Shown piece by piece: positions 12,386 through 23,471 of a stretch of DNA of 64,000 bases (the first letter of the stretch is position 1; each line of letters opens with the position of its first letter). The translations under genes and the position numbers were made by a program. Source of the DNA: Phaeophleospora eucalypticola (lineage: Eukaryota; Ascomycota; Dothideomycetes; Mycosphaerellales; Mycosphaerellaceae). The notes beneath the pieces were generated by a model. The model was given only the letters and a program-made list of their open reading frames with translations. It was not told where the DNA came from and did no database searches. The DNA lies in assembly GCA_022814565.1 (NCBI GenBank), contig JAKLNG010000005.1, positions 1,426,001-1,490,000 on the forward strand, written 5' to 3'.

Positions 12386-13831
12386 CCATGTGCCTGTCCA
12401 GACTACAGCTTATGGTGGAAGGGGAAAGGCAGCCATCTAGAGCCCATCTTCCGGAGGCAGATCGATCAATTCGTTATTCCCGACGCCGTGTGAGTGCGCG
12501 AAGTAGGTCTGCAACAAGATCCGGACGGTGCGATGGCCGACCGCCGACGGCAGCCGAATGGGCCTTCCCGACGCATGGCAATTTGAGACAGCTCTCTTTT
12601 GCCTTGGTTCCGTCAGACCCAGGCGCTGATGGATTCATGCGTGCTTTCTCGCGTTTCCGTGCACATGAGGGCTCCCTGCGACTGGACTCTCGTCGATGTC
12701 TTCTCCAGATTCCCCGCCTGCAACCCCATGAAGTCTAATCCTCCGCGGTCGACGTCGGAATAGACTTTCGGCTAAAGCGGCGTTTGCCCTGTCGCGCGAT
12801 ATGATTGGCCCGTCAAGCGAGCTGGCCCTTCATGTCCCTCTGCTTCTCATCTTCTCCGAGTCTTGTCCTCCACCATCACCCAACCACGCGACCCATGGAT
12901 TCCATGTTGTATCTTTGTCTTATACCATTATTGTCTGCGCAAACAGCCGCGGGGCAAATGCAATCGCCGCTGATTGCAGCGATATGCTGTGATCAAGTGC
13001 ATCCGTCAAACAACGACATGGAACTCTGGCAATGATCAGCCTTCAACACCTCCGCGCTTCTGGTCTGCTCTCGCAGTCGCGTTGTGAGCGTGATCATCCA
13101 TCAAATATGGGCCTTGCAGCTGCTGAGAGCTCTGCTGCGACTCAAAAGACGACCAGTATTGATTGGCACGGGACCACCTTTCCGAGAGCAGCAGAACTGG
13201 TGTAGTGTGCCAGATCACTTGCCATATCGGCGCCATGTTGGCACCGCCAGTCAGCATCTGTCAGAGAGGTCATGTCAGTTCCTGTGCTGCTCCGCGTCTA
13301 TTGTTGTGCCGAGAATGAGGGCGAGCAAAATCCTGCAGCCGATCGACGCTCACGGATGTTTGCGTTGACGAGTAACGGTAAAGAAGGCACTCGCGCTAAG
13401 GGTCTTATGCTCTCGCCTAATCGCCGTGCGCTAAGACATGCATCTTCGGCGGTCTCGTCGCTTGCTTTGCTCTACTACCACACGTCTGCGAGCGGGAATA
13501 ATGGTCCAGTCCCGGCGTTGCGTGCGGGCTTCTGGCCGCAGTAATATGAAGAACGCCGTTGGTGCTGCTGGAGAGCGGGGCCCACAACCGCAATGGTTCA
13601 CTTTATACTGGATAAAAACAGGTCAGAAGCGCCATCACCTTGCCATATACACTCCATGCTGAACGTCTGGCCTGAAATAATCACGTGGACCTGATTGGAC
13701 AATCCACCTGAACAAAGCCTGACTCAGGCCTCTGGTTTGCAACGCATGCTCAGCTTTGGACAATTTATGTCGCTGAGCTGACAGTTTGAAAAGCCAGTTG
13801 CGGCCTGGTGAGGTACCTGTATACGGACATC
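12386..13831. promoter_or_regulatory. 1.4 kb intergenic region between two divergent zinc-cluster genes
   Basis: No convincing coding region. The region separates the start codons of two divergently transcribed Zn2Cys6 genes and so should hold both promoters. Short ORFs at 12340-12738 and 13084-13368 lack known domains and fungal splice structure and are probably spurious. No clear TATA box or operator could be assigned by eye. Confidence 0.45.
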
Positions 13832-15119
13832 ATGTCGGAGCCAAACTCGCCCACGGCCCCCGGTGAAAGGACCTACCAGTTCATATCCGACCCAGGTGAG
13901 CTGCCTCAAATACAAACAGACGAATATTTACATTGAAGGCTTCTGCTGACCTTCAGCCTCTTGTTTCAGGCCACAAGGAGAATCTGTCAGGTCGAGTGCG
14001 TGCTGCGTGCTTAACGTGCAGACGAAAGAAGATTAAGTGTTCCGGAGAGCTCAACTGTGCTACCTGTCGAGAAAAGGGCCTCGTATGTGAGGGTTTGCCT
14101 GAGCGTAAGCGGCCTTCTAAGGAGTCTGGGCCTTCCCACATCCTCAGTCCTGCCCTTCCAAGTCGAATCGAGCGCAAGAAGCGGACTGCTTCTCCAAGGA
14201 AGTCCAGTCCTCATGCACGGACGACGTCTAACCTGCCCTCTCTGGATGTTTTCGAAAGCAACGACTCTGGCTATGCGAGTACCCAGCCAGATGGTAACGA
14301 GTCGACCCTTTCACCAGAGTCTCTAGCTCCTCCGAACGACTCGATTTCGGAGGCATCTGGCAGTAACGTTCCAAAGACTGCATCCAAAGCAATACATGAA
14401 GGAGGCCTACAGATTCATACATGGCATCTTAACGACGCTCCCCTTGTTCCTGAACCATCTGAGCCTCTCCGGGTCTCCAGCCCACAAATTGTCCCTGAAA
14501 TGCAAAATCCTGCGACTGTCCTATCTGCGGACACTACCAAGTCACCGCCGATTAATTGGTCTCACTTCCAAGATGACAATCTGTGGACAAGGCGAACGGG
14601 TGAACGGCCACAGAATTGCACGATGCCCACGCGAGATGCAGGTACCCTGGGACAACACGTACAGAACATGCCTGCAACTATGCCAACACACGATGTCACC
14701 AGACGACAAACCATTGCGTTTCCACTGGAATCGCCTGGCGCAGCAGCTCCACAGTTTGACTACCTGCAAAACCGTACGTAGCCTGCTGTGACCTCCGTTC
14801 ATCTGCCTCTGCTAACGATGCCACAGAGCCCGGCGTCTTCGATGACCTAGCTCTCCTTCTCAGCACGAACCGCACTCCAGGAAGCGGCATGACGCCCTAT
14901 ATGACCGACTTCTCCACCTGGTGGGACATTGCAACGCTCGACTTTGCCCAAGCGCATGCCAATCTACATATGCCAATCAACGAGCTGCACCAACAGACTG
15001 CATCGTTGGAATCCGAAACGGCATCGATCATGCCTCAGCAGCAGGAGCAAGAGCGGCGGCCGCAACGACGGGCTAAGGTGAACACGGACTTCTTTGACCT
15101 TTGGCCGGCAGCGGGATGA
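13832..15119 (+). CDS. Small Zn(II)2Cys6 zinc-cluster protein
   Basis: Probable transcription regulator of unknown target. Three exons (13832-13895, 13970-14773, 14827-15119) give 386 residues. The first exon encodes only 21 residues and a partial codon; using it instead of the in-frame ATG at 13933 is supported by clean GT...AG sites and a preserved frame. The zinc cluster has cysteines 35, 38, 45, 51, 54 and 61 with RRKKIK after Cys38. A basic KRP-rich tail follows, then a long Ser/Pro-rich low-complexity stretch. The C-terminus is better ordered (about 290-345, with FDDLALLL and a TWWDIATLDF segment). No fungal_trans domain is present, unlike its divergent neighbour, so it belongs to the short zinc-cluster class. 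Confidence 0.85.
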
Positions 15120-15561
15120 GGCTGTCGGAGCGACCGTCACATCTCCACAACCAAAAGGTCTTTCTCAGACTTGCCTCAATGCTCCCTAGGACTGTGGCCG
15201 GCAAATAAGAACGCTCGAAGGGACCACGTTGTCCAACAACTATGCTTTGTGTTTAGGAAGTCTTCGCGAAGGAGAACTATGGACGAAGGAAACTTCATCT
15301 GCAGCCTACAAGGTCGGTCCCCGATGGCCCTAGGGGTCGAAGGAAGAAGGAGGAATGGGACACAATCGTTCATGGCCAGCTCTCTACGAGGATGAGGCCT
15401 CACTCAGGCTCAGGACGTCGCTGCGCAAGACGACGCACTCCGAAGGGCAAAACCCTGAAGACGATATGCTTAATCCAATGAGCGCAGTTCATGCGCGCGA
15501 AAAGAAGTCTGGATTGTAGCCTTTAATGCCTATTTGCTCACCTGCTGTGTAATCCATGTCA
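15120..15561. other. Intergenic region between convergent genes
   Basis: Contains the 3' ends of the small zinc-cluster gene (+) and of RAD2 (-). No RNA gene or repeat is visible. Confidence 0.6.
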
Positions 15562-18500
15562 TCAATCATCAGCATCACCATTTGCAGCTTTCTTCTTCCT
15601 TCCCGCTTTCTTCGGCCCACCCGCCTTTCGCTTTGGCTTCTTCTTGGCGTTGTCATTGAAGTCGCTACCTTCGTCCGCCTCGGACGCAACTTCACTCGCA
15701 ACAGGAGCCTGTTTGCGCTTGCGTCCTACTTTCTTCGCAGGAGAAGCAGTCGATTCTCCGTCACCTTGCCGGACTCCTCTGGCGTCATCAACATCATCGG
15801 ATCCAGCGTTGCTCCGCTTTGCCTTCGCCGCCATCCGACTCAAAGCAGTACCCATTCGCTTGCTCCCCTCCACTTTCCTCCTCGCAGCAAAACCCTCTCC
15901 TCTGGCAGCAGCATTATCCGTGTTCGAAGGACCAGGAGCGCCGATCCCAACCGTCCCATCGAAGAATGCCGTAATGTTCGCCTGCGTGCCCTCATCCAGC
16001 CTACGATTCATATCCTTGATCACAGGCACCAGCACTTCATCAGTCCGCTCCTGACTCCATCCAATCGTCGACATCAGAAAGCTTCGCAACGCTTCCAGAT
16101 TCGGCACACCCCATTGGAAAGCCTCTGAGTTGGCGTCAACGTCAGGTTCCAGGTATGCGATATCTACACGCTTGTCTGGGAATGTGGAAGGGAGGAAGAG
16201 TTTCGTCGCGTTTTTGCGGAACTTCTTGCGAAAAGCGTTCTTGGCGTCTTCGCTTTTGGGAATCTGGTTCATCTGCACTGCAGACCACCATTCTCTGAAG
16301 TTGTCCAAGGAGCCAAACTCAGAGATGATTTCCACTGCGGTGACGGGTCCAATGCCTGGCAAGCCTTCTGTGTAGTCCGAGCCGAGGAGGTGGGCGATGG
16401 CGATGAGCTTGTCTCTAGCCAAACCTTCTTTTTCAAGATCTGAACTCAGGTAGCACTCAACGAACTTGGCCTGGTTGAACATATTCTTGTAGATGCGTGT
16501 CCCGCCGAACAGAAAGCAATCAGAGTCATCCGTAACGATCCCGTCCACAAGACCGAGCTTCACGAGTTCTGCACATTGGGCCTCAGCTTCCATTGGCGCA
16601 GTGACATATGGAAGGCCGAAGAGACGGAGAAGCGCTTGACATTCTTGGACCATGATTTGTGTGACCTCGTCAGCGTCTCTGCGGTCTTTCTTTTGCTGGT
16701 TTCGCAATTGCTTCAGCTCCCTCTCATACTCCTGGATGTTTTGAGCCGTTGACTTGTTGTTGAAGCTGCTTGCGAAGCGAGCGTGCTCTTCGGCCTCGAG
16801 AGTCAACGCCCGAAGCATTTCTTCTTCCTCAGGGTCCGAGAAATCATCGAAATCCTCTTCATCATCTCCTCCCATGAGACCTTCTGGTGCCTCACCTCCA
16901 GCCGATGGTGCAAAGCCAGGATCCTCTTCCACTGGAGGCGCGTCTTGTGCGGCGGGTGCATCCGGAATGCCCACATCCTCGAACTGAACATCTTCAAAGT
17001 CTTCAGGCGATGGAGAACGCTCCGCTTGTAACTCGTCACCGTCTCCAGACACAGGATCAGCCGTTGCCGGAATAGTCGGAGCCTCAGGTGCGGCGGCAAC
17101 GGCTGGCTCGGTGACGGGACTCTGCGCGGATTTTTCACCTTCTTGGTCGCTATCGCTCCATTCGATCATTTCGTCGTCTTCACCTGCATTTTCAGCTTGT
17201 GGGTTGTCAGGAAGCACATTAGCCACAATCGACTGATTCTGAGTTGCGTCAACGTTCGATGGCGGTATCTCAAGTTCTGGGGAAGGTTGAGCCATAGCTG
17301 GCTCGGCTCGGACTTCATCAGCCATATCGCCCATTTTGACCTCTGTGCTTCTACTTGGTGATCCAGCTGTCTCTTCTACGTCGTCGCCGTCTTCGAGGAT
17401 GATTACTTCATCACCTTTAGAGGCTTTGTCGAAATCATCAGCGTCGAGCTCGATGACATCGTTCGTGTCTGCACGCCTTAGAGTGCCTTCGTCCTTGTCT
17501 TGGAACTGGAATCGCTCGTTGTATTCTCTGGTCTTTTGACGGTCCTCGATCTCACTTGCTCTTTGAGCTTGGTAGTCTTCCTCCAGATTAGATGAGAACC
17601 AAGGAGGTAGCGGTTGGCCTGCTCTCTTCTCGCGGTCTTTCTTGGCAAGTTCCGGATTCTCGAAACCACCAGCGGCCTCCTCAGTCCGCTCTTGCATCTT
17701 CTTCTTGCCCAGGAGAGATGATCCAAGGTCCAACTTCTCGAATGGAAGAGGTCCCTTGAAACCAGCTCTCTTGGCAATGTCCTCTGCAGTGTCAGCTGGC
17801 TTAGGTGGTTGTTGACGTCGTGGCGGAGAAGTCTTGCGTTTGTTCTTTCGACTCTCTGCCAGAGCTGCCTGGAAATCTATTGTATCTTCGTCAGATTCGC
17901 TCTCTTCGGGTCTCTGGCTTGGTACTCCGAACGACGTGATCTCATGGCTTTCGGGTGCCGCGTTGAAGGCACGTTTGTTGACAATGTTGGCTATTGCTCT
18001 TCCGCTGCCTTTGGGTAACGGCTTCTGTTGTTCCGCCGCCTTCTGTTCAAATACCTCAAGCATGTCGTTATCCTCTGCGTTGGAAGCCTCACCATCATTC
18101 TTCTCGTCTCCGTCTCTTTGCATAGACATGGCAATTGCTTTTCTTAGCTCCTCTTCCTCAGAGTCATTGCCGCCTCCTTCGCCGAAAAGCTCCCGCTCGT
18201 TGTCTACCTCCTCCCATTCTTCTTCCTCTTCATCACTGTCTTGCACAAAAAGGGAGTTCGATTCCTGGGCTTCTTTGCGCTTGGGCTTTGGCCGAGCAGT
18301 TCTCCGTCTCGAATCGTAGATCGCTCTCCTCTGCCTCAGCAAGTCGTCGGCCATCTGTTCGTTGCGCGTCTTCTGCTTTGGAAGCCGGTTCAAGCCTTCG
18401 ATCGGGACATCTTCGAACTCATCTTCTTCCGCATCCTCGTCGTCTTCGTCCTTGACAGCTGGCGCAGGCCTGTCGATATCGATTGGCCGCTCCTCTTGCC

Positions 18501-19482
18501 CTTCTTCGCTGATGACACCAAGCGCCCAGCCACCTTCAACTCCATCATTTCTGACGAGCACATACTCTCGGCCTTTCTCTCCCGCGACCCTGCCGCTGAA
18601 TTCGGTGTTTTCGAAGCCGTTGAGGTGCATAAGTCTTTGTGTGAGCTCATTTCTCTCTCGCACTCGCTCGATTTGGAACTTGGAGAAGGCCATGCGATCT
18701 GGAAACATGCTGTCCAGTTGCTCTTTCGAGGGACCCATTCTCAGTCGGCTTCGCAGTCTGGCAGCATTCAGGATGTTGTACCTGTCAGAAGCCGGGAGAG
18801 ACTTGAAGAAAAGACCATCGTAGTCGATTTTGGAGAAGTCGTATACATTGATATCCTCGCCTGTTTCGAATTGTTTCGCGTACGTCTGCAGCTCTTCCAA
18901 ACTCATGACTCTGGGGTCATTGGGGCCGCCCATCTCACTGAGCGAGACATCGAGTTCGGGCAGATGGTACTGGTCCTTCTTGCGGAACTTTCGATTCTGC
19001 TGCCGCTCTTGCTGTGTCATTTGCAACTCATCCACATACACCAGGCCCTCTTCCGGGACTGCCTCCTCTTGTTCCGGATGCTCTCGTGATCGATCTCTAT
19101 CCGCGCGCCTTTGCGCTTCTTCTTCCTCGGCTCTTCTCTGCATCTGAACTGCCAGCAGTTTTCCTGCCGTGCGGACAGCATCATCACGGCGGCCTTCTCT
19201 TCTCGCCTTCCTGTTCCTGATAGTCTGCCTCTTCAGCGCTGGGGCTCCGCCATCGAAGACGAAGACCGGCTTGATGCCAAAGAAGAGAAGCTTGCAGATA
19301 CGCCGAAAGAAGCCGACGACATGGCTATTTCGAAGCGCGTTGCCCTCCTTGTCGCGAACGGCTTTGAGGAACTGGTAAATCCAGATGCTAGCATCGACGG
19401 CGAGGCGTTTACGGTTCAGGGTTTCGATTTTGATGGGACGCGCGCACGGCTGCAGGACTTGCCAAAGGCCCGTAACACCCAT
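15562..19482 (-). CDS. rad2: RAD2/XPG DNA repair endonuclease
   Basis: Structure-specific 5'-flap/bubble endonuclease that makes the 3' incision in nucleotide excision repair, in the nucleus and with TFIIH. A single exon encodes 1,306 residues; XPG orthologues are usually 1,000-1,200. The N domain (1-98) starts with the invariant MGVTGLW and holds catalytic Asp30 and Asp77 (FVFDGGAP). A long acidic spacer follows, containing two ubiquitin-interacting-like motifs near 440-456 (SEEEELRKAIAMSM) and 530-546. The I domain (about 930-1080) has EAEAQCAEL (about 965-973), TDDSD (about 983-987) and GSDYTEGLPGIG with the helix-hairpin-helix (about 1033). The C-terminus is Lys-rich with KPKRK-type nuclear signals. 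All catalytic acidic residues that can be checked are intact. Confidence 0.96.
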   Translation of the reverse strand: MGVTGLWQVLQPCARPIKIETLNRKRLAVDASIWIYQFLKAVRDKEGNALRNSHVVGFFRRICKLLFFGIKPVFVFDGGAPALKRQTIRNRKARREGRRDDAVRTAGKLLAVQMQRRAEEEEAQRRADRDRSREHPEQEEAVPEEGLVYVDELQMTQQERQQNRKFRKKDQYHLPELDVSLSEMGGPNDPRVMSLEELQTYAKQFETGEDINVYDFSKIDYDGLFFKSLPASDRYNILNAARLRSRLRMGPSKEQLDSMFPDRMAFSKFQIERVRERNELTQRLMHLNGFENTEFSGRVAGEKGREYVLVRNDGVEGGWALGVISEEGQEERPIDIDRPAPAVKDEDDEDAEEDEFEDVPIEGLNRLPKQKTRNEQMADDLLRQRRAIYDSRRRTARPKPKRKEAQESNSLFVQDSDEEEEEWEEVDNERELFGEGGGNDSEEEELRKAIAMSMQRDGDEKNDGEASNAEDNDMLEVFEQKAAEQQKPLPKGSGRAIANIVNKRAFNAAPESHEITSFGVPSQRPEESESDEDTIDFQAALAESRKNKRKTSPPRRQQPPKPADTAEDIAKRAGFKGPLPFEKLDLGSSLLGKKKMQERTEEAAGGFENPELAKKDREKRAGQPLPPWFSSNLEEDYQAQRASEIEDRQKTREYNERFQFQDKDEGTLRRADTNDVIELDADDFDKASKGDEVIILEDGDDVEETAGSPSRSTEVKMGDMADEVRAEPAMAQPSPELEIPPSNVDATQNQSIVANVLPDNPQAENAGEDDEMIEWSDSDQEGEKSAQSPVTEPAVAAAPEAPTIPATADPVSGDGDELQAERSPSPEDFEDVQFEDVGIPDAPAAQDAPPVEEDPGFAPSAGGEAPEGLMGGDDEEDFDDFSDPEEEEMLRALTLEAEEHARFASSFNNKSTAQNIQEYERELKQLRNQQKKDRRDADEVTQIMVQECQALLRLFGLPYVTAPMEAEAQCAELVKLGLVDGIVTDDSDCFLFGGTRIYKNMFNQAKFVECYLSSDLEKEGLARDKLIAIAHLLGSDYTEGLPGIGPVTAVEIISEFGSLDNFREWWSAVQMNQIPKSEDAKNAFRKKFRKNATKLFLPSTFPDKRVDIAYLEPDVDANSEAFQWGVPNLEALRSFLMSTIGWSQERTDEVLVPVIKDMNRRLDEGTQANITAFFDGTVGIGAPGPSNTDNAAARGEGFAARRKVEGSKRMGTALSRMAAKAKRSNAGSDDVDDARGVRQGDGESTASPAKKVGRKRKQAPVASEVASEADEGSDFNDNAKKKPKRKAGGPKKAGRKKKAANGDADD

Positions 19483-20092
19483 AACTGACAGCCAGATGCA
19501 GTATCATTGTAGATTTGTAGGAGATGGAAACGACAAAGGGCTGTGGGAACTGGAATGATGAGTGAGTGAGATGCTACCTGTGATGTCACGGAACGCCTTC
19601 GACACGGGAAAACACGTGCACCTAGATTGCATCGCACTCCCTCACATGAACGCTTGCATTACATTGATACATAGGTTTTTACACTCAGAGAAGAGGTTTG
19701 ATATTCATCTTTAACATACAGCTTTCCTTCAGCTCACATAAAGTTTCGTTCGGGGTTCTGAACCATTTCTCGCGCTCGTCAACGCCGTGGCAAACGCCAG
19801 GGAGGCTATAGCCCGTGATTTTCCATCAACATCATAATATAGCAAGCCTCAATCGAGCGCTTTCCTTTTCAGCCGTTCTAGCGGGGGCCAAACTGTTTCC
19901 CAAACTCCGTTCATCAAGTGCGCTTTGCACTCGTATCCATTGATCATTCGATTTCGAGGTATCGTCACAGAAACAGTGGTCCTCGCATCCCTACGCAGAT
20001 TTACCTTCGCGCAGTTTCTTTAGCACGTTGTCCCTACCTCCCAGTCAGCCCTTTGTCCAAGCTTCCCTCTGGTCTCGTGATTTTCCGTTCAC
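19483..20092. other. Intergenic region between RAD2 and the AP-1 gene
   Basis: 610 bases between two tandem minus-strand genes. It must contain the RAD2 promoter and the 3' UTR of the bZIP gene. It is rich in pyrimidine runs; no coding region or RNA gene is seen. Confidence 0.55.
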
Positions 20093-22249
20093 TCACCAGC
20101 TTTCCTGCTCGAACATAAGTGGCGGGATATCCTGTTGCTTGCCCTGGTCGTCCTTCTTGCCCAGCTTGCGAAGGGCGGCATCGACATGATTCTGGTCGAC
20201 CATGACGCCCGACTCGGAGCAGCGGGCCTTCGCTCTCAACTCAGAGCAAAGTCCATCCAAATCGAACTTGCCCTCCTGGAAGTCTGGGTTGGACTGGAGC
20301 TGGTTCCAGATTGAATTGCAGCTGATCAAGTTGGCAGGGTTTTGTGTCTGCTTTATTGGAACGTTCGGCAACCCATAGTCATCGTCTCCTCCGCCACACG
20401 TCTTCTCGACCTCGGCCATCAGATTCGAGCTCGGTGCAGGCGCTGGCGATTTGATAGCGTTGAGAGTCGAGTTGGTCTGTTGCGGAGATTGCAGTATGCC
20501 GAAGAGGTTGCTCGGTGAGCCGAAGTCGAAAGGTGCCGAATTCAGAGCATCATCAAAGAAGCCGCCAGTGAAGTCGCCTCCACCCACGATGGCATCATTA
20601 CTCTCTCGATAATCTCCAAACAAGACTGGATCGAAATTGGCGGTGGACGGCGCGCTCAAGTCCGCACTTCCAAGTCCAAACGTTGCATCAAGCCCTGTCT
20701 GAGTATTGGCGACATTGCTGGAATGTTGAGATCCGCCATTCGACCTCTGCGAATCCAATGAGTCGGCATGCTTGTCCTTGTTGGCCGGACTGTCATGAGA
20801 GGGCTCTGGAGATGTGCCGCAAGAGCTGTTGCCCGTGCCATTTGCATTCCATTGGCTGGTGGAACTGGCGCTTGGGGAGGTGCTGTCGCTAGCATTGCTC
20901 CCTCCATTGAATTGGAATACACGGTTGAGACCGGAAGTGCTGTCGTTGCCGTTGTCGGCATTATAGGTCTGCGTTCCATTTGCAGTGTTGCTGCTGCCCT
21001 GCGAGTTCTCGAAGTATCCACTCGCATTAGCGCTCTTCAAAATGCTTGGACTGAAGAGGTCACTAAAAGCGTCGGTTCCGCCGTTCATTTGAGGGAGCGT
21101 GCTTGCAAAACCATGCATATTGTTGGCGGTACTGTAAGGAGCGAATGATTGCATGAAATTTGCCATGTTGGCCGGACTGTTCGTGTGAGAGCCATTGCCA
21201 TTGCCGATGTTGCTCGTAGGGCTCAAACTGCGTCCCAGGCTGTTCTGGCGGGAGTTCTGGGATTGAGACTGTTGCGTCGGGTTTCCCAACGCGGTGGGTG
21301 ATTGTGTGACGGGCGGCGTTGTGCTATCTCGCTTGAGAATGCCGCTGTTGTTGTTGTTGTTGAAGCCTTCATTGCCGAAGATCTGGCTTCCGGGCAGACC
21401 GCCAAATTTGGGAAAGTTGAATTGGTAGTTTCCGTTGTAACTCGATCCACTGCTGCTGCGCTGTGGGTTGTTAGTGGCACCGAGTGGCGGCGAGCGGTTG
21501 ACGGATGAGCTGTTCAGCGACAGCCGCTTCCGGTATTCACGAAGTTCAGTCTGCAAACGCTCGACTTGAGCTCTCAGCATCCCATTCTCGTGCTTGTCGG
21601 CTTCGGAAGATTTGGTCAGCTCGGAGACCTTCGTCTCGAGATCTTTCAGATGCTTCTCTTTGCGCTCGCGGAAGGCGCGCTGGGCAGCTCGGTTTTGGGC
21701 CTTTCGCTTCTGCGGAATTTGTTAGTGGTGATCATTCGAGCAAAGGAGGATGCTGCTTACTGTGGTAGGTTCACTGGTAAGCGGTTTTCTTCCAGGCTTC
21801 TTGGCTGCCCTTTCACCTTCTTGGGTCTCCTGTCTCTTCGCATCTCCGAATTCACTGTCTTCATTCTCATCGGGGCTCTTGCGCTTTTCGTGTCCCTCGC
21901 CATTTGGTATTGATCCCTCGCTCGTGTCCGCACCACCACCTGGCATAGCGCCAATCATATCTCCTCCCAGATCGGCGTTCTCGAAATCAAAGTTCTCGTT
22001 ATCTAGGTAATCCAACTCGGGTGTGTAGTCGAATCCGTCGAGGTCCGCGTTCTGTGGGCTCATGAAGAGCGCGCCGGCATTGCTCGCGCTCATGTTGGGC
22101 TTACGCTCGTTGGGAGTGTCTGAGTGTGATCGATCTTTGGTTCGGTGGCCTTCGGCCTGCGAGGTCAATGCTGCGAGCAGAAGGTCCTGCTGGTTCGGGG
22201 ACAGATATGGGTTTGCGCTCTGATTTTGTCTCTCCAGCTGACCGTCCAT
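20093..22249 (-). CDS. yap1: AP-1-like bZIP transcription factor (YAP1/Pap1 type)
   Basis: Redox-sensing activator of oxidative-stress and drug-resistance genes; it shuttles between cytoplasm and nucleus depending on disulfides in its cysteine-rich domains. Exons 22249-21761 and 21709-20093 with a 51-base intron give 701 residues. The N-terminus has the family block YLSPNQQDLLLAALTSQ (about 14-30). The bZIP (about 164-225) has the basic region AQNRAAQRAFRERK followed by a leucine zipper. The central part is rich in Asn, Ser and Gln. An n-CRD remnant with CGTSPEPS lies near residue 460. The c-CRD near the end has Cys627, Cys651 and Cys660 (spacings 24 and 9) and CSEL, which overlaps the nuclear export signal in this family. 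The frame stays open to an ATG at 22456, but homology starts just after the ATG at 22249. Confidence 0.95.
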
Positions 22250-23471
22250 CGATTGCCGGCTGGCGTACTGCAATCGCTGAGGCGCGAGGTGGTTAGCTTG
22301 GGGAAATGGCAGAGTGAGACGAGACAGCAACAGCAGAGGAAAGTTGTCTGGAGCTACGGGAGTGTTGCGGGATGATCTGCTGCGGCGATGCGCTGCGTTG
22401 CGGACGTAGGGCGGGCGATCAGGTGGAATAGCGGGGTCGCGTGCAGGGCAGGGCAAGGCTGGGGAAAGCGCGAGTCTCGCTCACCTGGTCGTGCTCCAGT
22501 TCCAGGCCGACGCTGTTTTGGTAGACGCTGTGGTGCCTGGTGCGGTGGCGGCAGCGCTCAGTGTGCGAGTGGATTGTAAGAAAGCAGAGGCCGGGGAAGA
22601 CGAAAGACGAGAATGACGGCGTAAGAATTGGGTCGAGCGGCAGGGCCCGGAGGAGCAGGGCAGGGCTGGCTGCAGTGGGCTAGGCAGACGGGCAGCTTGC
22701 GGACGTGGACAGACAGACGTCTCACCGACGACGGTCCCAGGCCTTGGAGGTGGTGAGGCGTCGTATCGTGCTGACTGGCGTCTGGTACTGCTTCAGGGTC
22801 CAGTGCAGCGAGGACGCAGATGACGAGCGCGATGGGCGGGTGATGTCGTGGCTGCGATTGGAGGAACACACGGCAAGAGAGCAGCGATGCGGCGGCAGGG
22901 GGTTGGAGGAGGCCAAGTTGGAATTGCGGTCGAAGCAGTCAGAAGACAATGGCAGGTATCGAAGGGCCTTCTCGTGCGTGGATTGATAATCAACCCGCAG
23001 GCTAACGCCGACGCCCACCTCCGGACAGTCCAGACACCACCTCTCCCTCTCACTCTGGCCAAACCGACGGCGATCGCGAAGTGGTTTGGTATTCCGAGGC
23101 ACGGTGCGGTGGGGAATGCGAATAATGAGTCAATCGAGCTGACTTTGCTCAATGTTCTCTGTTCGCGGTGCACTGCGTCTCAATAATGCCCTTTGACCTT
23201 TGTTTCGTGAGGTTGCGAGCGTTACGTGCGAGAGAAGTCGTGGAGCGGAAGCAGCTCCGTTATCAATCACGTGACTATGATGCCGCCTTCTGATCTGCGA
23301 CCCGCATCATTCTGCGACACTCCACCACACAACTTGTCATTCAGCGCCGTGTAGCGACGACCCGCGATAACTACAACAAACAACATCGCTCTCCTTCTAC
23401 CAGTCGCAGAGCCTCTCTGCCTAGTAACGTACTGCCGCTGAATCTCCAGACACGCCCACACGAGACTCACC
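22250..23471. promoter_or_regulatory. Divergent promoter region of the AP-1 and SPF30-like genes
   Basis: 1.2 kb between start codons. The side next to the AP-1 gene is GC-rich, has an in-frame upstream extension of the bZIP reading frame (to 22456) and is probably a long 5' leader. Function is inferred from position; no specific sites are assigned. Confidence 0.45.

Noticed and set aside
18241..19089. A 282-codon ORF antisense to RAD2
   Set aside because: It is the mirror of a highly charged, biased coding region; RAD2 on the other strand has full domain support.
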